Source: [Actinomadura] parvosata subsp. kistnae (GTDB taxonomy: Bacteria; Actinomycetota; Actinomycetes; Streptosporangiales; Streptosporangiaceae). Taken from it: a DNA stretch of 64,000 bases. The stretch is from contig NZ_OOHJ01000018.1 in assembly GCF_900323885.1 (NCBI RefSeq), positions 2,343,001-2,407,000 of the forward strand, in the 5' to 3' direction. A model generated the notes under the pieces. That model was not told the DNA's origin. It made no database searches and worked only from the letters and a program-made list of their open reading frames with translations. The position numbers were made by a program, and so were the translations under genes. Within the stretch, counting starts at the first letter, position 1. Each line of letters opens with the position of its first letter. This document shows, in pieces, positions 27,835-35,938 of this stretch.

Positions 27835-28643
27835 TGAACACTCCCTAGAGAAAGGCCCCTGGCGAACAGGCGCTGGGTGGCGAGGAACAGCACGACCGTC
27901 GGCAGCGAGACCACCAGCCCCGCCGCCAGGCCGACGGGGACCGGGGTGCCGGCGTACACGTCGGTCATCAGGCCCGCGATGGCCGTCATCACCGGCCGCA
28001 CGTCCTCCGTCTGGGTGAGGGTGAGGCCGAAGATGAGGTCGTTCCAGATGAAGGTGAACTCGAGGATGAACACGGCCGCCAGCGCGGGCAGCGACATCGG
28101 CAGGTAGATGCGCCAGAAGACGCGGAAGGTGGAGGCGCCGTCCATGCGGGCCGCCTCGAAGATCGAGAACGCGATGCCGGAGTAGAAGTTGCGCAGTACG
28201 AACGCGGCCAGCGGCACGTTGATCGCCGTGTAGATGAGGATCAGGCCGAGGCGGCTGTCGTACAGACCGGCGTCGCTGTAGCCGACGAACAGCGGCACCA
28301 GCAGCATCTGCGAGGGGAAGACGGTGCCGCCGAAGATCAGCAGGAACCACCAGAACCCGTGCCGCAGCCGCAGCACCACGATCACGTACCCGGCCAGCGC
28401 CCCGATCAGCACGCCGAGCAGCGGCGAGACGACGCTGTAGAGCGCCGTGCTGGCCAGGCTGCCGCCGAGGTTCGCGCCCTCCACGGCCCGCCCGAAGTTC
28501 TCCAGCAACGCGAAGTCGCCCGACGGGATCCACGCGCTCGCCGGGTCGTACCCGCTCGCCGGGCGCGCCGCGTTCACCAGCAGCAGGTACGTCGGCCCGA
28601 GCCACACCAGCCCGAGCAGGACGAGCACCGCACGCCTGATCAT
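27831..28643 (-). CDS. ABC sugar transporter permease, MalG type
   Basis: 270 residues, about six TM segments, with the cytoplasmic EAA loop EAARMDGASTFRVFWRIYLP that docks onto the ATPase. It is the second permease of a CUT1-type importer. No ATP-binding subunit is encoded nearby, so a shared MsiK-like ATPase elsewhere is likely, as is usual in actinomycetes. The start overlaps the upstream permease stop (ATGA). Confidence 0.92.
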   Translation of the reverse strand: MIRRAVLVLLGLVWLGPTYLLLVNAARPASGYDPASAWIPSGDFALLENFGRAVEGANLGGSLASTALYSVVSPLLGVLIGALAGYVIVVLRLRHGFWWFLLIFGGTVFPSQMLLVPLFVGYSDAGLYDSRLGLILIYTAINVPLAAFVLRNFYSGIAFSIFEAARMDGASTFRVFWRIYLPMSLPALAAVFILEFTFIWNDLIFGLTLTQTEDVRPVMTAIAGLMTDVYAGTPVPVGLAAGLVVSLPTVVLFLATQRLFARGLSLGSVQ

Positions 28644-29488
28644 GTGGCCGTCACCTGCCTGCGCAGGTAGAGGTACGACGCCAGCCCCGTCACGACCGTC
28701 AGCAGCACCGCGACCGCCGAGCCGTAACCGTAGTCGCTGGCCACGAACGTCTCCTTGTACATGGTCACCGCCAGCGTCTCGGAGTTGCGCCCGGGGCCGC
28801 CCTGCGTGAGCACCCACACGATGTCGAACGTCTTCAAGCTCGACACCAGCGCCAGCCCCACCACGACCGCCGTCAGCGGCCGCATGAGCGGCCAGATCAC
28901 GTGCCGGAACAACCGCCAGCCCGACGCGCCGTCCAGCCGCGCCGCCTCGATCGGCTCCCTCGGGATCGACTGCAGCCCCACCACGAACAGCAGGCAATTC
29001 ACGCCGAGCTGCTGCCACGTCCAGACCGCGAGCATCGCGAACGTGTTCGCCGGCGCTTCTTGCAGGAACGCGGTGTCCACGCCGAGCAGCACGTTAGCGA
29101 TGCCGTCGTGGGACAACACCGGGCTCCACACCATGGCCAGGCCCGCGCCGCTCAGCGCGTACGGCAGCATGAACGGCACCCGGAACCAGGCTCCGCCCCT
29201 GATGTCGTACGAGAGCACCGCGACCAGCAGCCCGAGCCCGACCGGCAGCACCATCGTGCCGATCACCCAGATGAGCGTGTTGCGGGTCGAGGTGAGCAGC
29301 GCCGCGTCGTCGAACAGCTTGGCGAAATTGGCCAGACCCGCCCAGACCGGCGGCTCCAGCCCGTCGTAGCGGGTCAGGCTCAGGTAGGCCGTCCACACGA
29401 ACGGCGCGTACAACAGCACCGCGACCAGCAACGCCGCCGGCGCCACGTACCCGTACCTGAACCGCCCGAGCATCGGCTGACGCGTCAC
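28640..29488 (-). CDS. ABC sugar transporter permease, MalF/UgpA type
   Basis: 282 residues with six hydrophobic segments and EAA loop EAARLDGASGWRLFRHVIWP. The segment TLIWVIGTMVLPVGLGLLVAVL and the Pro-rich first loop are typical for the first permease of CUT1 importers. Its ATG overlaps the binding-protein stop by 4 bp, so stoichiometry is set by coupled translation. Confidence 0.92.
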   Translation of the reverse strand: MTRQPMLGRFRYGYVAPAALLVAVLLYAPFVWTAYLSLTRYDGLEPPVWAGLANFAKLFDDAALLTSTRNTLIWVIGTMVLPVGLGLLVAVLSYDIRGGAWFRVPFMLPYALSGAGLAMVWSPVLSHDGIANVLLGVDTAFLQEAPANTFAMLAVWTWQQLGVNCLLFVVGLQSIPREPIEAARLDGASGWRLFRHVIWPLMRPLTAVVVGLALVSSLKTFDIVWVLTQGGPGRNSETLAVTMYKETFVASDYGYGSAVAVLLTVVTGLASYLYLRRQVTAT

Positions 29489-30735
29489 TGGTGCGTGCTC
29501 CAGTACTCGTCCGCCTCCTTCTGGATGGTCTCCAGAACCTCCTTGTACGTGCCCGGCTCGGTGACGAACTTGCCGAACCCGTCGAGCGCGGCCGTCAGGA
29601 TCTGCGGCGGCGTCGCCTCGAAGTAGCGGTTGACCAGGCGGTACTTCCCGCCGCCCGCGTCCTTGGTGACCGTGCCGAGCGCCGGGTCGGAGATCGTCAC
29701 CTTCGGGTTGGCGCTCACGTCACCCCGGCTCGTCGCCCACTTCTCCTGCGCCTGCGCGGTCGTCCACCACTTCAGGTACTTCATGCTCGCGTCCGGATCG
29801 GCCGCCTTCGCCAGCGAGCACAGCGGCCCGCTCTCGAAGATCATCGACGTCTTGGGCAGCGCCGGGTTCACGTTCGGGATGACGAAGAAGTCGTAGTCGG
29901 TGCCGGCCTTCATGCTGCGCGTCGTCATGCTCGTGTTGAACCACGTGCCGAACGACACCATCGCCGCCTTCCCGGTCTTCAGCACGTCGCCGGGGTCGGT
30001 CTTGTCGCCCGGGTTGATGAAGTAGCCGGCGTCGATGAGCTGCTTCCACCGCTCCATCACCTGCACCACGCCCGGGTCGGTGTACTTGGCCTTGCCGGTG
30101 GACAGGCGGTCGTACAGGTCGGGGTCGGTGCCGGCCATGAGCTGCTCGAACCAGACGAACGAGAACAGCACGCTGGTGTGGTAGAACGCCTTCACGCCGT
30201 TCTTCTTCAGCGTCTCGGCGGTCTTGACCAGGTCGTCCCAGGTCTGCGGGGGCTTCAGGTCGTACTTGTCGAAGATCTTCTTGTTGTAGAACATGCCCCA
30301 GTAGGCGACGTTCATCGGCACGCAGTACTGCTTGCCGCCCACCGTGTAGTACGGCGCGAGGTCCGGCGACAGGTCGCCCGCCTTGATCGCCTCCTGCCAG
30401 ACGGCCGTGGTGTCGGCCACCTGCTTCTGCTTGACGATCTCCGCCAGCATCCCCCCGGTCTGCCAGGTGAACAGGTCGGGCTTGACGTTCGTGCGGAACG
30501 AGGCCTTGATGAACGCCTGGTACTGCGCCGAGTCCGTGTATCCCGTCGGCTTCATGCCCAGGCCGATGCTCTGCTTGGACAGGGCGCCCATCTCGTCGAA
30601 GTACTTCGTCCACGCGCCCTTGTCGTTGTAGAGGGTCAGCTCGGTCTTCTTCTGGGGCGTGCCTGCGCCGTTGCCGCCGCAGGCGGCCAGGACGAGCGCC
30701 GCCACGCCGAGCGTGGCCACACGTGACCGGTGCAT
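29485..30735 (-). CDS. Extracellular sugar-binding lipoprotein
   Basis: 416 residues. Signal peptide with lipobox LAAC (Cys19) places it on the outer membrane face. The family-1 solute-binding fold is seen in the spacing of AYWGMFYNKKIFDKYDLKPPQTWDDLVKTAE, which is characteristic of CUT1 oligosaccharide binders. It captures the ligand for the two downstream permeases. Starts 18 bp after gntR, so it is probably on the same transcript. Confidence 0.93.
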   Translation of the reverse strand: MHRSRVATLGVAALVLAACGGNGAGTPQKKTELTLYNDKGAWTKYFDEMGALSKQSIGLGMKPTGYTDSAQYQAFIKASFRTNVKPDLFTWQTGGMLAEIVKQKQVADTTAVWQEAIKAGDLSPDLAPYYTVGGKQYCVPMNVAYWGMFYNKKIFDKYDLKPPQTWDDLVKTAETLKKNGVKAFYHTSVLFSFVWFEQLMAGTDPDLYDRLSTGKAKYTDPGVVQVMERWKQLIDAGYFINPGDKTDPGDVLKTGKAAMVSFGTWFNTSMTTRSMKAGTDYDFFVIPNVNPALPKTSMIFESGPLCSLAKAADPDASMKYLKWWTTAQAQEKWATSRGDVSANPKVTISDPALGTVTKDAGGGKYRLVNRYFEATPPQILTAALDGFGKFVTEPGTYKEVLETIQKEADEYWSTHQ

Positions 30736-30753
30736 GGGCCGGCCTCCTTGGTT

Positions 30754-31452
30754 CTATTCGGGGGGTTGCATCCTGTGCTCGATGACGGTCTTGACGTCCG
30801 CCAGGTGGGCCCGCATGCGCTGCTCGGCCCGTGCCGCGTCGCGCGCCTCGATCGCCGCGAGGATCTCCAGGTGCTCCTCGTGGTCGCGGCGGCGGTCGTC
30901 GAAGATCTGCAGGATCTCGCGCTGCTCCGGCCCGTGGACCGTGAGCAGCGAGTCGACGACCTCGTGCAGGACGCTGTTGCCCGCCAGCCGGGCGGTGGCC
31001 CGGTGGAAGGTCATGTTCGCGTCGTGCAGCTCGGCGTCCTCGCCGCGCAGGTGCCTGGCGGCCTCGTCGAGGGTCTGCCTGAGCGCCGCCAGCTCCTCGC
31101 TGCCGGCGTGCTCGGCCGCCAGCGCGGCCAGCGGCGGCTCGATGAGGATCCGCGCGTCGAGCAGCTCCAGGAGCTGGGCGGCGTGGATTTCGCGCATGTT
31201 GGGGTTGGGCAGGACCAGCCGCTCGATCGCGGCGCCGACGTAGATGCCGGAGCCGTGCCGCAGCTCGATGGCCCCGGTGGCCTCCAGCCTGCGCAACGCC
31301 TCGCGCAGCGTCGGGGTGGTGACGGCGAAGCGCTGGGACAGCTCCCTGGTCGAGGGCAGCCTGTCGCCGGGCCGGTGCCCGCCCGTACGGATGAGCTCCA
31401 GCATGCGCTCGGTCAGAGCGTCGGAAAGCGTGGGCCGCGCTACCTCGGACAT
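30754..31452 (-). CDS. GntR family regulator, FadR subgroup
   Basis: About 232 residues from ATG 31452. The N-terminal winged helix contains LPSTRELSQRFAVTTPTLREALRRLEATG, followed by an all-helical FCD ligand-binding domain (DARILIEPPLAALA, DANMTFHRATARLAGN, EEHLEILAAIEARDA) with Asp and His positions used for metal or effector binding. A GTG reading 18 bases upstream would run through the palindromic operator, so the ATG is preferred. It is the first gene of the importer operon, with its operator directly before it, so autoregulation is expected. The effector is presumably a sugar acid or breakdown product. Confidence 0.9.
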   Translation of the reverse strand: MSEVARPTLSDALTERMLELIRTGGHRPGDRLPSTRELSQRFAVTTPTLREALRRLEATGAIELRHGSGIYVGAAIERLVLPNPNMREIHAAQLLELLDARILIEPPLAALAAEHAGSEELAALRQTLDEAARHLRGEDAELHDANMTFHRATARLAGNSVLHEVVDSLLTVHGPEQREILQIFDDRRRDHEEHLEILAAIEARDAARAEQRMRAHLADVKTVIEHRMQPPE

Positions 31453-31455
31453 ATC

Positions 31456-31472
31456 AAGTGATCTAATCACTT
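31456..31472. promoter_or_regulatory. Perfect 17-bp palindrome, predicted GntR operator
   Basis: AAGTGAT-CTA-ATCACTT: 7-bp arms with 3-bp spacer, four bases before the gntR ATG. A near copy lies at 17660-17676. No Shine-Dalgarno sequence separates it from the start, so the transcript may be leaderless and the operator may overlap the promoter core. Confidence 0.8.
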
Positions 31473-31514
31473 AACGGGCACGGCGTCTACGCGTTCGCGT
31501 GCATCTTGACGCCT

Positions 31515-31642
31515 ACTTCTTGATGAGCTCCGTCATCAGGCCGATCACTTCTTGATGAGCTCTGTCATCAGGCCGATCACTTCTTGATGAGCTCTGTCAT
31601 CAGGCCGATCACTTCTTGATGAGCTCCATCATCAAGTCGATC
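31515..31642. repeat. Four 32-bp tandem copies derived from the 3' end of the DUF305 gene
   Basis: Copies start at 31515, 31547, 31579 and 31611. The last one is the real coding 3' end of the DUF305 gene (ending MELIKK), and the three others lie beyond its stop codon. Each unit carries TGATGAGCTCYGTCATCA, an imperfect stem-loop. 32 is not a multiple of three, so the extra copies do not extend the protein. Confidence 0.9.
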
Positions 31643-32136
31643 TGCCCCTTACGGGAGGTCTGAACCTGGGCGGCCCACTTCTGCACCTCCGGGTTCGCCC
31701 CGCCCGACACCTCGGCGGCGGCCATCTGCACGGCGTCGTCCTGGTGCGCGATGAGCAGGTTGCACAGGTCGTACTCGAAGTTCCTGGACCGCTTGAGCGC
31801 CTGGATCTGCTTGACGTCCGTCTCCGGCATCCCGCCGTGATGGTCGTGCGCGTCCTTGGCCGGGGTGAGAGGCTGGTCCCAGGAGTGCAGCCAGCGCAGC
31901 ATCATCTCGACCTCGCTCTGCTGGGTGCTCTCGATGGCGGCGGTCAGCGTCTTCAGCTCGGGGTCGGTGGCGCGGGCGGCGCCCAGCTTGGCGATCTCGA
32001 TGCCCTGGCGGTGGTGCTGCACCATCATCTGGACGAACATCACGTCCTCGGCGTTCACCGGCGGCCCGTCGTCGGGCGGGGCGCAGGCAGCGGCGAGCAG
32101 GAGGCTCAGACCCGCCAGGAACCGTCTTCCGCGCAC
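31609..32136 (-). CDS. DUF305 lipoprotein
   Basis: 175 residues; lipobox in LLLAAACAP predicts lipid anchoring outside the membrane. The DUF305 helical bundle is recognised by VQMMVQHHRQGIEIAKL, STQQSEVEMMLRWLHSW and LIAHQDDAVQMA; the His/Met-rich helices suggest metal (often copper) contact, known for the family only in general terms. An HDHHGGM segment could also bind metal. Its 3' end is the parent of a 32-bp repeat array. A strong palindrome lies just upstream. Confidence 0.85.
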   Translation of the reverse strand: MRGRRFLAGLSLLLAAACAPPDDGPPVNAEDVMFVQMMVQHHRQGIEIAKLGAARATDPELKTLTAAIESTQQSEVEMMLRWLHSWDQPLTPAKDAHDHHGGMPETDVKQIQALKRSRNFEYDLCNLLIAHQDDAVQMAAAEVSGGANPEVQKWAAQVQTSRKGQIDLMMELIKK

Positions 32137-32153
32137 CGGCCCTCCTCTGGCTA

Positions 32154-32170
32154 TTAGGAAACCTTCCTAA
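32154..32170. promoter_or_regulatory. Palindrome upstream of the DUF305 gene
   Basis: TTAGGAA-ACC-TTCCTAA: perfect 7-bp arms with a 3-bp spacer, 17 bp before the ATG. The size and symmetry suit a dimeric MarR, TetR or GntR repressor; no such gene is adjacent. Confidence 0.65.
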
Positions 32171-32187
32171 GAGTTGACCAGATCGGC

Positions 32188-33165
32188 TCACGGCGCAACC
32201 GCCCATTTCAGGGTTTCCTCCGTGTGGTGCTCGGCGATGCCCCGCATGAAGGCCCGGTCCGGGAAATCCCCGTCCAGCAGGAGCAGCGGGCCCGCGACCA
32301 GCGACAGGTGCTGGGCGAGCCGGTAGAGGCGCACCCTGCGCTCGTCCAGGCCGTCTGCGCTGAGGCGGGCGTAGTGGTCGCCGAAGCGGATCCGCAGGAA
32401 GACGTGCTCCCACTCGACGTCGAAGAACATCGCACCCTCGATGTCGATCAGCACCGGCCGGTCCTCGTCGTCGACCAGGACGTGATCGGGGCCCAGCTCG
32501 CCGTGGATCAGGCCATGCTCCGTCCGCGGCTCGATGCCCGCCGCCAGCTCCCGCAGCCTCCCCTCCAGCTCGGCCGCCACCTCGCCGATCCGCCCGACCC
32601 GCGACGCCGCCTCGGCCAGATCCCGCAGCGCCCGCTCCAGCACGATCTCCGGAGCGGGCCGGTCGATGCCCTGGCCGCCCTCCACGAGAGCCACCTTCCC
32701 CAGCCGGGACGACCGGCACCGGGCCATCGCCCGCAGGCTCCGCGCCAGCCCCTCCATGGGCTTGCTGTCCTCCCGGCCCAGGCGCGCTTCCAGGGTGCCG
32801 CCGCGCACGTCCTCGATCACCGCCACGTCGGCCGGGTACAGCGCACGACTGTCGTCGGCGAAGTGAAGATCGGGCACCCGCACCCCCACAGAGCTCAGCC
32901 GTTCGTGCGCGGCCCTGAACAGGTGCAGCCCGCTGCCGTGCGCGAACGGCTCCCAGCTCTCCACGCGGGCGGAGTCCCAGTAGTCCTCGTCGCCGGACCA
33001 GGCGTAGAGCACGGCGGTGGGGCCGGCATCCTGGAAGAAGAGGCGGTAGACCCCCTTCTTCGAGCCGCCCGCGAGCCGCTCGACACGATCCAGGCGGCGC
33101 TCACCGAAGACCTCGCGGGTCAGGGCGGCCAGCTCCGCCCGCCCCGCGAACCGCCGCCCCGTCAC
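32188..33165 (-). CDS. Aminoglycoside phosphotransferase-like kinase
   Basis: 325 residues with a protein-kinase-like fold. The catalytic loop HGLIHGELGPDHVLVDDEDR and the metal motif VLIDIEGAMF match the APH/choline-kinase pattern, with Glu where APHs often have Asp after HG, and His in place of the usual Asn. GTG 33165 has GGTGGAG about 8 bases before it, and the longer reading is Arg-rich. The substrate may be a small molecule or an antibiotic; nothing nearby points to one. Confidence 0.75.
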   Translation of the reverse strand: MTGRRFAGRAELAALTREVFGERRLDRVERLAGGSKKGVYRLFFQDAGPTAVLYAWSGDEDYWDSARVESWEPFAHGSGLHLFRAAHERLSSVGVRVPDLHFADDSRALYPADVAVIEDVRGGTLEARLGREDSKPMEGLARSLRAMARCRSSRLGKVALVEGGQGIDRPAPEIVLERALRDLAEAASRVGRIGEVAAELEGRLRELAAGIEPRTEHGLIHGELGPDHVLVDDEDRPVLIDIEGAMFFDVEWEHVFLRIRFGDHYARLSADGLDERRVRLYRLAQHLSLVAGPLLLLDGDFPDRAFMRGIAEHHTEETLKWAVAP

Positions 33166-33388
33166 AGCGACCGCTCCACCCGGCGCCGCACGGGCCCGAA
33201 GCCGACGCTCGCCTCGCCGGCGGGTGGTCGAAAGACGTCGGGGCGCTGCTCGACGCGCATGTTCAGCCTGGTGTCTGCCGTAGCGGCGGGGCGGGTGTCC
33301 ATCCGGCGATCCTCGCGTGCGGCGCGGGCTCCTGCCATCGGTTTTGTCCGTTGACATGAACTTAGGTCGAGGTTGCACGCTTGATCGC

Positions 33389-34654
33389 ATGGGAAGCTTC
33401 GAGATCGGCGTCATCCTGCCAGGAGTCGCCGTACAGCGCCGCGACCGTCTCACCCTGACGGAGGCCGCCCGGCACGCCGAGCAGGCCGGGCTCGACGCGG
33501 TGTGGCACGGCGATCACCTCGCGGTCGGCGGCCCCGTGCTGGACGCGCCCATCGCCCTGGCCACCGCCGCCGCGGCCACCACCCGCATCAGGATCGGGAC
33601 CAGCGTGTTCATCCCCGCCATCCGGCCGCTGGTGTGGGCGGCCAAGCAGGTGGCGACCTTGCAGTACGTGTCGGGCGGGCGGCTCGTGCTGGGGGTCGGG
33701 TCCGGCGGCGGGGCCGAGCAGTGGGCGGCGGCCGGGATGCCGTACGGGGAGCGGGGACGGCGTACGGACACCGCGCTGAAGTTGTTGCCGCGACTGCTGG
33801 CAGGCGACCCTGTCGTGCTTCCAGACGCCGTGGGCGCCCGCCCGCCGGCACAGCCCGAGCCCGACGCTGACACCCGCCCATCCGCCCAGCCCGGACCAGC
33901 CGCTGACCCGCGCCGACCCGTTCCTGATGCCGACGCGCGCCGGGCCGATCAATCCGCACGTGACGCCCGGCCCGATCAATCCCCACCGAACGCCGACGCC
34001 CGCCGGGCCGCCCAGCCCGGATCAGCCGCTGACACGCGCCGACCCGTTCCTGATGCTGACAGGCGCCGGACCGATCAATCCGCACCCGACGCCCGGCCCG
34101 ATCAATCCCCACCGAACGCCGACGCCCGCCGGCCCGCCCAGCCCGCGCCAGCCGCTGGCCCACGCCAGCCCCTCCAGCTTGCGCCAGACGCCGATGCGGG
34201 CCTGCCCGTCCGGCTGGCCCCTGCGGTCGCCATGCCGCCGGTGTGGGTCGGGAACGCGTCGGTGGCGGCGATCCGGCGGGCCGCCCGGCTGGGGGACGGC
34301 TGGTTCCCGTCCCTCATCTCGCCGCAGGAGGTCATGCGCGGCCGGGACAGGCTGGCGGAGCTCGCGGCCTCGTACGGACGCCCCGCGCCCGTCATCGCCA
34401 TCGGCGGAGCCGCGTTCGTCGGCGGCGGACCCGGTGCCCAGGCCGAGATCGCGGCCGGCATCAGCGGCGGCTACGGGCGGCCACTGGAGGAGGTCGCCGA
34501 GATCCCGCTCACGGGGCAGCCGAAGGAGGTCGCCGAGCGGCTGGCCGAGTACCGGGCGGCCGGGGCGACCCACGCGGTGCTCGGGATCTCGGGCGGGGAC
34601 TGGCGGGCGCAGGTGGAGCTCCTGGCCGAGGCGAAGGCCCTCATGCCGAGCTGA
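33389..34654 (+). CDS. LLM-class flavin-dependent oxidoreductase with an in-frame repeat insertion
   Basis: A luciferase-like (beta/alpha)8 protein, probably F420- or FMN-dependent. N-terminal GVILPGVAVQRRDRLTLTEAARHAEQAGLDAVWHGDH and C-terminal PPVWVGNASVAAIRRAARLGDGWFPSL are typical. Between about residues 147 and 270 the protein carries about 120 low-complexity Pro/Asp/Arg/Ala residues in 42-residue repeats. The normal family chain would pass directly from DPVVLP to LPVRLAPAVAMPPVW. The insert falls in the loop before the late barrel strands, so activity might survive. The ATG at 33389 starts close to a TTGACA box at 33351. Confidence 0.85.
   Translation: MGSFEIGVILPGVAVQRRDRLTLTEAARHAEQAGLDAVWHGDHLAVGGPVLDAPIALATAAAATTRIRIGTSVFIPAIRPLVWAAKQVATLQYVSGGRLVLGVGSGGGAEQWAAAGMPYGERGRRTDTALKLLPRLLAGDPVVLPDAVGARPPAQPEPDADTRPSAQPGPAADPRRPVPDADARRADQSARDARPDQSPPNADARRAAQPGSAADTRRPVPDADRRRTDQSAPDARPDQSPPNADARRPAQPAPAAGPRQPLQLAPDADAGLPVRLAPAVAMPPVWVGNASVAAIRRAARLGDGWFPSLISPQEVMRGRDRLAELAASYGRPAPVIAIGGAAFVGGGPGAQAEIAAGISGGYGRPLEEVAEIPLTGQPKEVAERLAEYRAAGATHAVLGISGGDWRAQVELLAEAKALMPS
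33871..34170 (+). repeat. 126-bp in-frame tandem repeat inside the LLM gene
   Basis: Two full units and a third partial one, with a period of 126 bp (42 codons). Protein units read QPGPAADPRRPVPDADA and QSPPNADAR. Inside each unit the phrase CCGATCAATCC occurs twice about 26-30 bp apart, which shows nested duplication. The reading frame is kept. Confidence 0.9.
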
Positions 34655-34826
34655 CACCCGCCCCCTGGGGCGTAAGCGGTCCCGACGATGACGGCCCGGC
34701 TAAACGCACCCCCGCGACACTCCCGGGAGGTGAACCCGGTTGCGCGTGACCCACCCACTCCAGCAAGATCCCCCTCACGATCTCCCACCGACGACGAGGG
34801 AGCGGCGATGAGGAGACGGCACAGGC

Positions 34827-35315
34827 ATGGATTTCACCGTTGAGTACGAGCCCACTCCCGACCAGGTGGTGGACGCGATCGAGCGGGCACTGAAGCACCA
34901 GATCAAGGCGCTGCTGTGGCTGTTCCCGGCCTTCCTCGCCGTGGCCGGCGTCGTCTTCCTCCTGCTCGGCACCATCGGCCTCGGCCTGGGCCTGCTGGTG
35001 GCGGCGGCCGTCGTCCCGTTCGTGATGCCCTGGTCGCTGCGCCGGGCGGCGAGGAAGCAGGTGCCGCACCTCTGCGTCCCGACGACCCTGCACGTGACCG
35101 ACGACGGCTACGAGAGCCGCTCCGAGAAACTCACCACGTCGGCCCGCTGGTCGTTGTTCTCGCGCGTGGTCGCGACCCCCGACTTCTGGCTGTTCTTCGT
35201 CAACAACCAGGCCACCGGCTTCCTCCCGAGAAAAGCCTTCACCCCGGAACAACAAGCCGAACTCGACGCCCGGCTGTCCCCGCTGACGAGCCCGCGCAAA
35301 GCCTTCGCCGCCTAA
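34827..35315 (+). CDS. YcxB-like small membrane protein
   Basis: 162 residues: a soluble N-terminal strand-helix (MDFTVEYEPTPDQVVDAIERAL), two adjacent TM helices (about 31-70), then a beta-rich cytosolic tail with FSRVVATPDFWLFFVNNQATGFLPRKAF, the pattern of YcxB-type domains. Function unknown. It ends in a 4-bp overlap with the stop of the convergent methyltransferase gene. The 172-bp region before it has no visible gene. Confidence 0.75.
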   Translation: MDFTVEYEPTPDQVVDAIERALKHQIKALLWLFPAFLAVAGVVFLLLGTIGLGLGLLVAAAVVPFVMPWSLRRAARKQVPHLCVPTTLHVTDDGYESRSEKLTTSARWSLFSRVVATPDFWLFFVNNQATGFLPRKAFTPEQQAELDARLSPLTSPRKAFAA

Positions 35316-35938
35316 CGCCCGCGCCGCAACGTCAGAGACTGGAACCGGCTCTCATCAGCTCCGACGGCGTGAAAGTCCAGGATCTCGAAGAACTCGCGGG
35401 CAAACTCCTGCAACCGCTCGTCACTACGGAAGGAGAAGAACCGGGGAGGCGTACGGTCGTCCTCCTCGAACAGCCCTTCCCCCATCACGCTGCCCCCGCC
35501 GTATACACCGAGAAAGAACAGCCCACCCGGCCGCAACACCGTGCGAATAGCGTCCAGAACCGCCGGCAAATCGCTGTCGGGCACGTGCAGCAGGCAATTC
35601 ATCGCGTACACCGCGTCAAACGAACCGGCCTCGAACTCGAGCCCCAGCAAATCCATGACATGGGCCTCGACGCCTTTCTCCCGGCACCGGCCCACCATGG
35701 CGGGCGACAGGTCGACGGCCACGACGCTCAGCCCGTTCTCCTGAAAGAAAACGCTGTCCTGCCCGGTGCCGGCGCCGACCTCCAGCAGCCGCTCGCACCC
35801 ATGCTCCTTGAGCCGCCCCAGGAACGCCGCCCGCTCCGCCAGCTTCCACGGCGCCTTGACGACGGCATCCCGCCGCTCCACGTCACCGTCGTAAGCCGTA
35901 CGAAGGATGCCGATCACATCGTCGTAGCGCATGCCCAT
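35312..35938 (-). CDS. Class I SAM-dependent methyltransferase
   Basis: 208 residues with the Rossmann SAM-binding motif LLEVGAGTGQDSVFF, acidic loop VVAVDLSP, MDLLGLEFEAGSFDAVYAMNCLLHVP (motif IV/post-I) and LRPGGLFFLGVYGG. It methylates a small molecule of unknown identity. I start at ATG 35938 (MGMRYDDVIG); the ATG at 35932 is equally possible. The upstream region is the minisatellite stretch. Confidence 0.85.
   Translation of the reverse strand: MGMRYDDVIGILRTAYDGDVERRDAVVKAPWKLAERAAFLGRLKEHGCERLLEVGAGTGQDSVFFQENGLSVVAVDLSPAMVGRCREKGVEAHVMDLLGLEFEAGSFDAVYAMNCLLHVPDSDLPAVLDAIRTVLRPGGLFFLGVYGGGSVMGEGLFEEDDRTPPRFFSFRSDERLQEFAREFFEILDFHAVGADESRFQSLTLRRGR

Noticed and set aside
31515..31642. 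CRISPR-like array because of 32-bp repeats
   Set aside because: The repeats are directly adjacent without spacers and the last copy is coding sequence. No cas genes are present.
33351..33388. MerR-type promoter in front of the LLM gene (TTGACA with partial dyad)
   Set aside because: The dyad has only about five of eight matching positions and no -10 at the right distance.
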